A stretch of DNA of 64,000 bases from Tetradesmus obliquus (lineage: Eukaryota > Chlorophyta > Chlorophyceae > Sphaeropleales > Scenedesmaceae): NCBI GenBank assembly GCA_030272155.1, contig CP126194.1:1789501-1853500 (forward strand), read 5' to 3'. Within the stretch, counting starts at the first letter, position 1, and every line of letters begins with the position of its first letter. Below the pieces are notes generated by a model. That model was given only the letters and a program-made list of their open reading frames with translations, did no database searches and was not told where the DNA came from. The translations under genes and the position numbers were made by a program. Shown in pieces: positions 23,824-35,397 of the stretch.

Positions 23824-26800
23824 ATGCCTCACCTAGCAGGTTGCAGTGTGCCGGCAGCAGCGAGGCATGCGGCAGTGCTGCTGGTGGCAGTGCTGCTGGT
23901 GCCATGGCCACAAGACTTTCTTGTGCTGCAGCAGCAGCAGCAGCAGCACAGCAGCCAGCAAACAGGTGTGCTGCGCTCGCAGCGCCTGGTGGCTGGGCAG
24001 GGTCTGCTGGTGGGCCCCGAAAACCTGGGCGCAGGACAACTGGCAGTTGCCGACACCTTCGATCAGTTCGAAGACATGCTCGACGTTGCAGCGCAGCTGT
24101 CAGGTAAACAACAAAATGCATCATCAGCCCTGGCAGTTGTTCTGTATGCGTGCTTTCAAGCAGCTGGCCAGCATGCCCCCGTATATGTTGCACGCTGAAA
24201 AGCTGATGCTGTAGCATGAGTAGTTGCCTGATCCATGCATGGCATGCTGTTGTTGCACTAATGTTTATGGCACTGTGGTGGGTGGCAAGGGTACACAGCG
24301 ATGACTATCCTGCTGCTGCTGCTGCTGCTGCCGCAATTTTTGCAGGTGGCAGAGGCCGTGGCGGCCGCGGGCGCAGCAACAACCTGGGCGGGGAAGGCTT
24401 CAGCAGCACCCCCGACATGGTGCAGCTACAGCTGTCTAGCTACATCTTGGCAACCACACCAGCAGTGTTCCGCACAAAAGATCTGCCAGAGATCAGGGAC
24501 CAAGGTACCACCGCATCTATGCCGCGGATGCTGCATTACCGCACATTTATGATCAAAGCGCCGCACCCAATCAGCCGCCAATTTGAGAGGCTATAAGCTA
24601 CTTGCGGCTGTACAGTGGCTGACTGAGACGTCTGCATCTTCTGCCTCCTGACGTGCAGGCTCTTGTTCCACCTGCGTGGCTCAGGCAGCAGCCGCAGCAG
24701 TACAAATGGCAATTGCAGCCGCTTTGAAAGAGCCTCCCAGCAACTGGAACGTTAGCGCGCACTCACTGTACTATTGCAGCTTGCAAGGAAGAAGCTGCAG
24801 GGTGAGGCCAATATGCTATCTTTCAAGCAACTAGCATACGGCATCAAGCGCCAACTGCTGTAGGTGTCTGTTTGGTATCAGCTGCATCAAGCTGCTGCTC
24901 AGACTGCACGGCCTGGTGTGCATGTCAGCTGGAATTCAGGACAACCATGTTGTAGCAACACACCAGTTCTAATGTTGCCGCCAGATGTTTTATGCTCTGA
25001 CGTGACAGTTTGCTGTGTCCTCCTCTATGTGCAGACTGGCTGGGATATCCCTGATGCTTTAAAAACCATCGTGAGTGCCTAATCAGCAGCATAACAAATC
25101 GCAGACAGAACATAATCGCAGCCAGATGCAGCAATACAACATGAATGTAGCCAGGTGCATATATGCATATGAATAACAGCATATCTCTCGCAGAGCAGCG
25201 CCACTTTTTGGCTGGCAGCAGGCTGGACAGCACGGTGTGAAAGTGCATGCAGCAAGTAGATTGAGCCAACAGGGGGTTGTCCAGTAGCTGAACTTGCACA
25301 TGTGTCTTCCGCAATGCTGTCGAGGTAGCAGCACTGCTGCGGCACCAGGCAGGCAGCAGCAAGCCTCTGCTGTGTCGCTATCTGTGCCATTTACCTCTTC
25401 CTGTTTGTTTGGCCCCTGCTGGATCTTGTTGAAACAGATCGATCAGACGCCGGGTCCCTCAGGGCCTGAGCTGGTGCGCCCCTACAGCTGCTTGGCCCCC
25501 CCTAGTTCCAAAGATGAGATAGGGTTCACTGGCTGGCGGTCTTGGTGCGCAGAAGCAAGCAAAAGGGCAGCAGCGGGCGACTGCAAAGGCCTCGGCACCA
25601 AAATTACCGCGGAACAACCCTGGATAAACTGCACCTACAAGTCAATGAGCTCCTTTGTGGAGATACAGGTGATCTGGCTGCAAGGCGGGAAACAGTATGC
25701 ATTGCTGATATCACGGAGTGCAACAGCGTTGTTGAAACTGATTCAAAGCGCTGCCAAGCACGCTCAGAGATCACAGCAGGGTCGTGTCTGCAGCGGTACG
25801 CAACGCAGCGGCGCGCCACCGCGCGCGCATGTATGCTCAGAGCAAAATTCGCGTTCACGGCACAGTACATATGCTGCCACATACCCACGCATCTGCTCCT
25901 CAAAAGCAGCCTGTTATCTTGAATGTACACGCGACCGACCAAGATAAGGATGTAACAACGCTGCTGTGAGAGTTGATGCTGGTCTTGGCACGCAAATCTG
26001 CAACCTCATTTTCCACTGGTTGCTAAGCTGAAACCACTGGTTGCTGAGCTGATATGTTGTGGTTTGGCAATTGCTGTCGGCCTTGCAGGAACATATCCGT
26101 GACCACGGCTCTGTGATATCGAGGATAATCATATATGTGAGTGGACGAGCAGGTTCAGACTGTGGTTCAATTGAAAGAAGTATCACGTCAATGCTGCTGC
26201 CAGCAACACACTGTATGAACCGTACTTTGGTTGATTGTGAGGCCACAGGATTGAGGGGGCAGCCTAACACCTTCTTTGTGTTCAAGCCTCCATTCAACCA
26301 TGCAGGTGATAGGACACTTGCAGGAGATGCTAGCTGTCGCCAGTAGTACTAGTGTGCAGTTAGGAGTGGTGTTATATATAACATACCATATGTAAGTTAC
26401 ACATTTATGTATATGTATGTGTGTTTTCTTCTGACGGTTTGGACGATGATGAGTTGTTCTTCGATGTTTCCTCCCCCTATGAGCCTCTCGTTGGCTCCTG
26501 ACTGGGGTTCCCACTCCTCGTTGAGTGGAGCATGTAATGTAATGTAATGTATAATAAACATACACACGCTTTAATGTCATCTTCCATCTGAAGGTCGCGG
26601 ATTTCCTCTGTGCCGGCTGGCTGTCATAGGATGACTTCAAAGTGCAGTTCAACAGATCCGCCAGATACTTTACGAGCGCGCAACTGCCACCATACAAGCG
26701 GAACCTCACCGCGAAGCCAGCGTTCGGCCATGCAGTTGTCCTTGTGGGGTGAGTGCCAGCTGGCTGCTGTAGCAGCGTTGTTGTACCTGACTGTCAATCA

Positions 26801-29800
26801 TGCACAGCAGTGCTGCCACAACAGCCAAGTGACAGCTCCGCCCTGGCTGTGCGCCCAGCCTGCACTCATCCGCACCAGGCGGCCTTGCTTAGTGTGATTC
26901 CGTGCGGTGCCGAGCCACTCATCCGATGCAGGGGCCGCACATCGCTGATACTGTGTGCAACACCTCATGGGCATCAAGTAGAGCATCATGTTGTGCAGAA
27001 CAGCTGGAATATAACAGGATTCCACATAGTCTGCTCGCTTGCTGACGTACGTGTGTGATCTGTCCGTGCACGGCCGCAGCTACGACAACAACAACTACAC
27101 CTGGACTGCCATGAACAGGTGCGCTGCATCAAAGTGCTTTGCTTGTTCTATAACCTGAAGTAAACATGCTATGCATGGTGGGATGGCAACACTACTGCTG
27201 GTCCAGCATGCACGCATGTGATCACATGAGGATACAGGCTTTCAAAGCTATCACAGCTTGCATACTATGCACGCGGCATGTGCAGGTTACCTGACTGCAT
27301 GAGCAGCAAAGCAACTGCTGTGATATTGTGTGTCTTCAATGCCTCATCAGTAAGGTCAGACAACACTGTAACCATGAAGTTGTTTGTAATTTGTGGCTTG
27401 GTACATTGATGCTTGGGGCCACATGAGTTGGCTTGCAAGAGTGCACTTGACAGCTTTTTGATTGTACTTGACATGCACCAAGACACTCTCTAATGACACT
27501 GCCATCGATTGAAATCGTGCTTCACGAGCTTCTTCATATAGCACTCACTACGGTGTTGCACTGGCACACATGTCTCCAATAGCTGGGGCAATGGTACTTC
27601 AAGATTGCAGCGCCGGCCAACACGAGGGTTACAGGATGAGACTCATCGTAGTGCCACAGCAGATGGTCTGTTCAGGATACAGATGGGCATTGGAGGTGCG
27701 CAGCTGGGCCTCACGGTTGGAACATCCTTCCTATCTGCAGCGCTGTAGCTGTTGTGTGTGACATACATGTCAAGTTGGCCATTGTTGGCAGTATTCAGGT
27801 GGCATTAAGCAAGCTGCACAGCACAATCAGACATTGTGGGTTTGGGCCTGGTGAATGTGGATTCGCAACATTTTTAAAACGTTGGCACACGCACACCAAT
27901 GCCAGCACACCTGGTATGCAACTGCATGCAGCGACGCATGATGTCACACCATGTGCGTCCTTGACACCCTACAGTGTACTTTTGCACTACATGCAGGTGT
28001 TGGGACTCCAGAGCAAACCTACGGGGTTGTCTGCACTGCCACACAGCAGCGGCAACTAGCCACTGCAAATTCTCAGCCTTGGGAGCAGGAAAGGCGACCT
28101 GTAGACCCTGACAACAGATCTGATGCACTGGACATTCTAGCTACATGCTACAAGTACAATTTTAGGTTGGGCGTCGGTAGTGAAGTGGTCGGGGATACCT
28201 CTGCGGAATTTTGTCCAGTTGAACGAGAAAACATTTGGCGGGCTGCAACACGTCAATTTCAGCTTTGCCAGCAAGTTGGCTGAAGCTGACATCATTGATG
28301 TCCTTGGGTCTGTTCAAGAGGCTACACTCAACCTCACAGATGACAAGCCGTTCCTCACCTGCTTGTCTTACGATGCACGTGGGGAGGCTACCAATGTTAC
28401 ATGCTATCTCGACACAGTTGCAAAATGCGGCGGGCTGGGTGTGGCTGCCTGCACCCTGCACTACAAAGATGTCAATGTGTCGGAGACCCTGCCACCAGGT
28501 GAGGGGTATGTGATGGCAGCTGGGCAGGATGCAACGGTTGATAGACTGCGATATGATCTGAAATCTCGCAGCGTACCCGAGTTGAGCACAAAGTACAATG
28601 CAAAGCATTCTTTGTGTCAGCTAAAGAAGTCATACTGACAACATGCTATGTAGCCCGGCTTGGGGGGGGGGGGCAAGCAACGGCCTTGATTGTGTAGCGG
28701 TGTTGTTGAAGTGGCTTGCGCTGCTGACCGGCATCACAAAGCATATTTTTGCACTAGTTTTGATAGTATTTTGTGAAAGTAATCAACATTTGCATGCTCA
28801 TTAATTCATGTTGCAAGTCCCTCACACCGCCATGCTGATGCAGCTTATGCTCTTGTTGTAGACGCGCACAACACCTAGCTACCAAGTTGAATTCCAGTGC
28901 TTGAAGCTTCAGCAACACATCTGCATACATGCAGGCACTACCGTCCAATTGTGCGACTCCAGATTTGCAAGACTAGGTGAGTTGGACCAGGTTGCGTTCA
29001 TGGCAAGCAACAAAACGTCTCAACAACGGGCTCTGTTGAGCGTTTTGAAGTTGGTGGCACCAGGGTTGTCAGTCCAGTCAGCACGGAAGTACGCTCAGTG
29101 CAAGCCCACCCCTAATGTTCAACCCGTTGAGATACAGCAGAAGGGCTACAAGCTCAAATGGTACGTCAACTGTACCCTGCAGCCCTACGAGGTGACAACG
29201 TTGTCATTCCGACTTGACATCACAAGTCGTCCCAACGCAGCACTTGCAGCTCGGTTGCCTACCCTCAACGACGCTTTGATGAATGCATTACTAACTTTCG
29301 AGGATAGTCTGGAAAACCTGGACATGATGGTTTATCAAGGGGAGTTGCCTTCAAAGTTGGGTGCTCTCAGCAAGCTGCAGCGGTTGTTGGTGTATTACTA
29401 CTGCATGACGGGTGGCCTGCCGCCCAATTTGCTATATGGTATGCAAAACGCATATGAGGTGACCATCAGCCAGTATGCAGGTGCGGAGCAGTACCAGCCG
29501 GATGGTGTGCAGTGTGGCATCACTGGATTGGTGCCTCCAGAGTGGTTTACAGACACCACCGATGCTTCCGGTGTCACCGTAACCCCCGCCACATCAATGC
29601 ACACAATCGACGCCAGTAACAACAAGCTGTCCGGCAGCCTGCCAGACATAACGGCATGGAAGAGGCTTCAGCTCCTCTTCTTGTCCAACAATCAATTCAG
29701 TGGTCCGGTAAGTGCTCCGCGATGCACCAGTCAAGCACTACCCATGTCAGTATGCACGGGATGAGCCGTTCAATACGGCAACAACTGCACTTTAAGAGAG

Positions 29801-32800
29801 CTTGATGATAAATGAGGCTAAGGCTGCTTGTTGGACATGGTATCAGCGCTGTCACGACTGCTATCATGGGTGCCACCATAGAGGGCTTGTGCAAACATAC
29901 ACATGACATACTCATGAAGTGCATGTCAGCAATGATACTTCTCCATGTCGATGATGACTATGCTTTGATGCCTTTAGCAATAGTTGACGTATGCGGCCCG
30001 CACCGGGTGCTACATGTGTCTGGCACTTGCACTGGACTGCTGGGCTGAATTGAAGCATGTTGGCACATGGCGTTCCCTACTGCAAGCATGCACAGTCCAG
30101 GCCTTGGCATGTGCTTTCCTGCTTGCAAGCTATTGTAGCGACTAACAAGCTAGGCTAGCTGGTTATTATGTGGCGGCCGCTACGGCAGCCTCTTGCTATT
30201 GAACAAGTTGTCCTCCGATTGAAACAGAAAGTTTCAAAGTAGTTTTTTGCAATTTGTGTGAGCTCAAATGCAGGTTCCTGCTAAATGGGCAAGCGTGGCT
30301 GGTCCAGTCTTTACTGTTGACCTGCAAGCCAACCGGCTGAGCGGCGTGTTTCCTCGTGAGTGGTCGGATCTCAAGGGTTACATCGTCACGCTCACATTGG
30401 ACAACAACCCAGCGCTCACAGGTTGCGTGCCCTTGGATGCTAGCACCACTGTGACGTATGACAATACTGGCTTATCTGGTGTGTGCATGGCAAACACAAA
30501 GGAGGTAGAAGCACAACAAATTCAGGCTCTACAAAATCACTTGAAGCCGTTGTTTGGAGCTGGAGCAGACAAGGCATATGTTGACATGCTTGAGCAGCTA
30601 TTGAAAGATGTTGCAGGCTTGGCTGATGTAGTCGAAGCGGGCCAGAAATACTCGAGGTTTTATGGTCGGATGGGAGCAGATAGTGGAACCACCATTGACA
30701 TCGTCATTGGTGTGGAGCTAGTGCAGACTACCACCTACATCATCAGCATTGACGCAAATGGCGGTGCTCGGGCAGGGCTCAGCTTGACACACTTGGTGCC
30801 ACTAGCACAGAGCCTGCCACGTCTTAACACCTTCATCTGCAAAGAGTGCAGTGCCAATGCGCGGCCTGGGCCCCAAGACCTGCAGCTGCCAAGCCAGCTT
30901 GCCCAGGCAGCTCCACTGATGAAGGTGCTTGATTTGACAGGTTGTGGTCTACAGGGGCAGCTGCCAAATTCATGGGGCAATTGGAAGAGCTTGGAGGCCT
31001 TGTATGTGGGATCTCTTGACCCAGAGACTGGTGCACAACTCCCCACTAACAACCTGACAGGCAGCATCCCGCCCTCTTATGCAAACCTCAGCAATCTCAA
31101 GTTCTTGGAACTATCAGGCGATGTTGGTTTGACAGGCCAGCTGCCACCCGAGTTTGGCTCCGCAGAGAAGATGCCAATCAGTGTTGTGTTCTACCTGGGC
31201 GACACAGGCTTGCAGGGCCCTATTCCCCTCAGCTGGTCATACTTCAGCCTGGGTCTTGTGGAGGTGGGTGGAAGCGGAATCAACTTGACTTGCATCCCTG
31301 ATGGGTTGTTGGTCATGGAGTTTTATCGATTCACCACAGCGCCACCATGCTCAGACACCAGCCCACAAGTTGCTGCATTGGTCGCCCTACAACGGATGAT
31401 CAGCAGAATTGGCGGCAGCTCTGATGCTCTGGCCACTTGGAATGGCGCCGACCCTGGCGGAGCAGGTGGGCACGGCAGCTTTCAACAAGTCGCCTCCTGC
31501 TCTTGCACAACTGTACTTGAAGTTGGAGCACCTCGGGTAGAGGGTGTGGAGCCCAGGGGCGGCGCCCCTGGCCACACACACCCTCTTAGCCTTAACTTAC
31601 CCAGGAGCTGCAGAGCTGCCTGGGTAGACACTCACTCACTCACTCACTGGAGCACCTTCATCAGTCGCGCAACAGGCATGCCGTGCCTGGCTTGCGACAT
31701 ACTATTCATTCTCAGCTACTTGCGTCTGTGTGTAGCAGCAAATCAACACACATGCTGCTGCAACAGTTGTAACGCGACGCAAGCATCGCTGACATGATGT
31801 GAATGGTGCGTATGTGCCACGCCTGTAGGTCCAAAAACGCCCCCCAAGTACTGCCGGCTCTGGACTGGGGTAAGCTGCGACTCTGGTTACCAGGTCATCG
31901 GGCTCAGCCTGACCGCCTTGAGCATTCAGCTGCCTCCCACTGCTTCACTCAACTTCACAATGGTTGTTGAGCAGCTGCGCCCCCTCAGCTCCACTCTGAA
32001 AATTTTGGATGTAGCAGCGCTCCAATCTGCTGGCGAGTTGCCAAAGCTCCTGGCCATATTCAGCAAGCTGGAGGTGCTCAACCTCAACGGCAACACCGAC
32101 CTCACTGGCAGCCTGCCCAGCATATGGTCAGCACTCACAGCACTACGAACAGTGGACGTCTCCAACACTGGCATCAGCGGCAACCTGCCATCCTCTTGGG
32201 CATCGATGCAGGAGCTGCGTGCATTCAGGGCAGCCAACTGCAGCGGCTTGTCAGGGCAGCTGCCGCTGGAATGGGGCATCCTGAGGAGCCTTGAGGAGCT
32301 GGTAGTAACAAACAGCCAGCTGGGCGGGACCCTGCCAGCATGGACAGATGCAGCGGAGGTACGGGCAGCAGGCGCTGCTGTCCTGGCGACCGCAGAACAA
32401 ACAGCCAATGATGCTGAGAGTGCTGGCTTGTCACCTGCTTCTGTGGAGCGGAGCACGCGTACAGTGCGGTACAGCAGCGGCCATGTGGCGCCGCAGGCGT
32501 TGGCAGCAAGTGCCAACCGCGCTGTCACTGCAATCAAAGCAGCGCTGGCAGCAGCACCAGCAGGCACGCGCTTCATGCCGCTGCGCATCATCGACCTGTC
32601 GGGCAACAAGCTGAGCGGCCAGCTGGTGCCGGGCTGGTCGCTATTTGAGCAGCTGCAGGTGAGCCTTGGATGGCTTAGCTTGGTTCACAGTGTTACGGGG
32701 TAACATTGCGTGAGGTAGCGCTGACGAATGGCTTCACCTAGTTGCAAGGTCGAAGGTGCTCGGGCAAGAAAGCAACAACACCACGCTGTTAACCTGCAAC

Positions 32801-32895
32801 ACATCTATTATTGTTCGCGCATCTTGGTTTGTGTGGAACTATTGCATCACAACAACTGTGATGGATGGCAGGTGCGCTGCATGTAGAGCAGTGGC

Positions 32896-32929
<34 letters not shown>

Positions 32930-33416
32930 GCTGTTGCTGCTTCTGGTGTTGGTGTTGCTTTGCTGCTATGCTGCTGGTGATACTGCTGTTGCGGGTGCTG
33001 ATGCTGTTGGTGACGTCATTGGTGCTGCTGCTGCTGCTGCTGCTTGCTGCATCGAGCAGATGCTCATCTTATCCCGCAACTCCCTTTCAGGCCCCCTCCC
33101 TGATGGCTATGCGCGCCTGACCACCCTCACGGCGCTGGACCTGTCAACCAACTCCTTTACTGGCCTGCTGCCCTCCACATGGGTCAGCATGCGGCAGTTG
33201 GTGTTCATGGACGTCTCGGGCAATGCCCTGGTCAGCCCTACTCCTGAGACCCTGCCTTACATGGCTGGGGAAGGGTTCAGCCTGAAGTGCCTGGTGCTTT
33301 TTGGCAATGCTGGCATGGACGCTGCAGAGTTGGCTAGTATAAAGCGCCAGATGGAGGCTGATTCGGTCAGCAGGGTGACAGTTGTAGTGGAGGCACGTGC
33401 AACATCTCTGTGCTAG
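23824..33416 (+). CDS. papain-like protease plus LRR protein, plus-strand copy (frameshifted)
   Basis: Fourteen exons: 23824-24103, 24346-24504, 24659-24801, 25035-25070, 25438-25668, 26089-26136, 26630-26748, 27080-27118, 27583-27695, 27997-28498, 28935-29707, 30274-31465, 31829-32658, 33060-33416. A hydrophobic N-terminal segment suggests secretion. The C1A protease domain keeps its active site: Gln146 (IRDQ), Cys152 (GSCSTC), His333 (GHAVVLVG), Asn351 before SWGNG. Then come a Cys-rich linker, LRRs and an LRRNT_2-like cap (CRLWTGVSC). Exon 10 is 502 nt against 513 in the minus-strand paralogue. The reading frame shifts near 28164, and without correction a TGA is met at 28281, giving about 484 aa: the whole protease with a short tail and no LRR. 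The last exon also ends out of frame with the paralogue. It may be a pseudogene, a shortened protease, or carry a sequence error. Confidence 0.8.
24310..24330 (+). repeat. (CTG)7 in intron 1 of the plus protease-LRR gene
   Basis: Seven perfect CTG units end 15 bp before the exon 2 acceptor (tttttgcag), in the position of the polypyrimidine tract. Confidence 0.9.
26372..26560 (+). mobile_element. possible 3' end of a non-LTR retroelement in an intron
   Basis: The intron between 26136 and 26630 is about twice as long as the matching intron in the paralogue (494 against 233 bp). The extra sequence has AT-rich composition unlike its surroundings and ends in a tandem atgta repeat (26532-26552), which creates three overlapping TGTAA poly(A) signals. 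Short terminal repeats of this kind are common at 3' ends of algal LINE-like elements. No reverse transcriptase is present, so the call is tentative. Confidence 0.4.
30794..31157 (+). repeat. near-identical tract shared with the inverted paralogue (plus arm)
   Basis: These 364 bp match 41577-41940 on the other strand with two mismatches by direct reading (Asn/His and Val/Leu codons). Flanking parts of the same exon differ at many positions. It covers the LRR stretch around 'GCGLQGQLPNSWGNWKSLEA'. Confidence 0.95.
32894..33043 (+). repeat. interrupted CTG tract in the last intron of the plus protease-LRR gene
   Basis: Long CTG runs, broken by CTA/TTG variants, fill the 3' part of the intron right up to the exon 14 acceptor (atcgagcag at 33051-33059). 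They produce a spurious Leu-rich ORF that should not be read as protein. Confidence 0.85.
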
Positions 33417-34529
33417 GCGCGTGAAGGGTTGTATGCAGCATATATATAAGGGGCGCACTTGCGGCATCTCTGTGCTGGGTGTGTGAAGCTGTGCAGTGCA
33501 TTGTGGCCAACCTAGAGTGTGCATAACGCTGCAAAGACTTAGGCGTAGTGTGTTGATGTGAGATCACTATGTCTTGGGCTCGAATTGGCGAGACGAGATG
33601 GTACTACTGTTAGTAAGGCTGTAGTGAGACATAGTTCGTCTTCATTTGAGTAAGCAAACCCATGTGCACATCATGATGTCTTTGCCAATCACTCTTGTGT
33701 CACTTGGCATGCAGCTCTGCAGCCCCTGAACCGGCAGCTTTCTTTATAACGGAGCTGTAGTTCAACTACGAGCATGCTGCTCAGTGTAAAACCAAACCAT
33801 GCACAAAATGTCCAGACATCTTCTAGATCTTGAACGCATGCTTGCACGTTATACCCCTTGAATATGCATGCCGTGCGCTACACAGGTCTCTCCGTGTCTC
33901 ACATGCTGCTGCAATCCATGCCAGCATCAAGCAGCAATATCAACAAACACCATCAAGCAGCATGACATAATCGGTGCTTTGCACCAGTTGCTGGCCATTT
34001 GAATGGGAGCACTCAGTCGAGCCAACGTAAGAAAAGCATGCAACACACAATCATTGCAACGGTCACCAGTGTCCATGGCGCTGTCACACAGGTGTGGACA
34101 TGCGGCACTGCTGCTGCATGTACATACAGCTGCACAGCATGGATGTACAACTCAAATATGGAACTCAAATTGTAGCCAGACAATACTGTGTACGAGACAG
34201 ATGCTTGCCAACAGGTCTGCAGCACATCAAAAGAGACAGATCTAGAAAAATTGAACGGCCCGGTAAGGCTGACAGATGTTGTAAGGTATGCAGGCTCTGC
34301 TCAGTAGGCCCATCTGGGTGCACATCGTCACCACATGTACGCAGGCGGCACATTCATCCGGATAAGCAGAGGCTGTTGTCATCACATCAACTGACCATAT
34401 GCATTTTACGCAATGCCTCCTCATCTGCAAAGCCATCCATGTAAATCATAATCATCTTTGGCACATCCCGTAAAGTCCCCAACCACGCAGCCAAATATTC
34501 AGATTGACTGGCCTCATGAATAGGCTAAA
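33417..34529. other. 3' flanks of the plus protease-LRR gene and the aspartic protease
   Basis: Convergent 3' ends meet here. Just after the stop, 33451-33490 repeats the last coding bases of the gene with changes. No separate gene is seen. The remainder is ordinary mixed sequence. Confidence 0.5.
33785..33789 (+). terminator. candidate poly(A) signal TGTAA
   Basis: TGTAA occurs on the sense strand 369 nt after the stop of the plus protease-LRR gene, a normal 3' UTR distance for green algae. Confidence 0.35.
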
Positions 34530-35361
34530 TCAAGCCTGCACTGAGGTGTAGAAGCCGATCTGCAGCGCCTGGAAGTCAAACACCGTGTAGAACTGCGCCA
34601 GGAAAGGCAGGTCCAGGATGTACCAATTGGTGACGCCTGGCGCCAGGTCGCTCACTTGGAAGTTGGTGAACGTTGCGCCAGCGTTATAGTTTGTGGCGCA
34701 GTTGGGAACAGGCGGCTTACCATCCCTAGTCAGGTTCATCTTCACACTGCCTGCTGCCCCCAGATCAACCAGCAGCTGGTGGCCACAACCAAGAGCAGGT
34801 GTGACACCTGTCATGGCTCCAATGGCAATGTCAGCTGCGCCCTTGGGTGTGATGACAATCTCAGGCCAGCCGCTGTCAGCAATGGTGTTGCAGTCGGTGC
34901 AGATGGTCTGGGAGGTGCCATCAGCATACAGGATGGCCATGCGGGCGACCGTGAACTGCCACCACACCTGCGGCAACAGGAAGGGCACAAACAGCACCCA
35001 AAGCGCGTTGATGTTGCGCAGCGCCGCTGCCAAACCAAAGCATTGCAGACTACACGCACCTTGTGTGATCTACCCCGGTGATCATGTGCATGCAGGGCAT
35101 AATGTTGTCAGGATACAAACCGTCAGTTTTGGTTGCTGCTGCCCTCGCTGATGTGGCAGCACTGCAGACTTGCCGCCTTGGTGATGATCAAACATGGCAG
35201 CGGCCTGTTGTACACATGTGTCTAGAGATCTACTCACCAGCGTGTTGTTCTGTGCGTTGGTGCGCACAGCAGAGTTGGCAGGCACAACAGGGGCCCACAC
35301 AGGGGAGCCTGTCATCCTGTTGGCGTCCAGTTGCCCAATGTCCAGCCACCCTGCAGCAGCC

Positions 35362-35397
<36 letters not shown>

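Noticed and set aside
28660-28675. Poly-G run (also at 41164-41180) as a G-quadruplex or regulatory element
   Set aside because: These are single homopolymer runs in introns of the two paralogues but at different positions; probably slippage.
30735-31067. Antisense ORF over the LRR exon (MLPVRLLVGSCAPVSG...), found again at 41667-41909
   Set aside because: Its conservation follows entirely from the 364-bp near-identical tract. It is a shadow of the sense LRR frame.
32865-33045. Leu-rich ORF that looks like a signal peptide joined to the last LRR exon
   Set aside because: It is translation of an intronic CTG run. The paralogue splices LFEQLQ directly to RLILARN, and the plus copy has matching splice sites.
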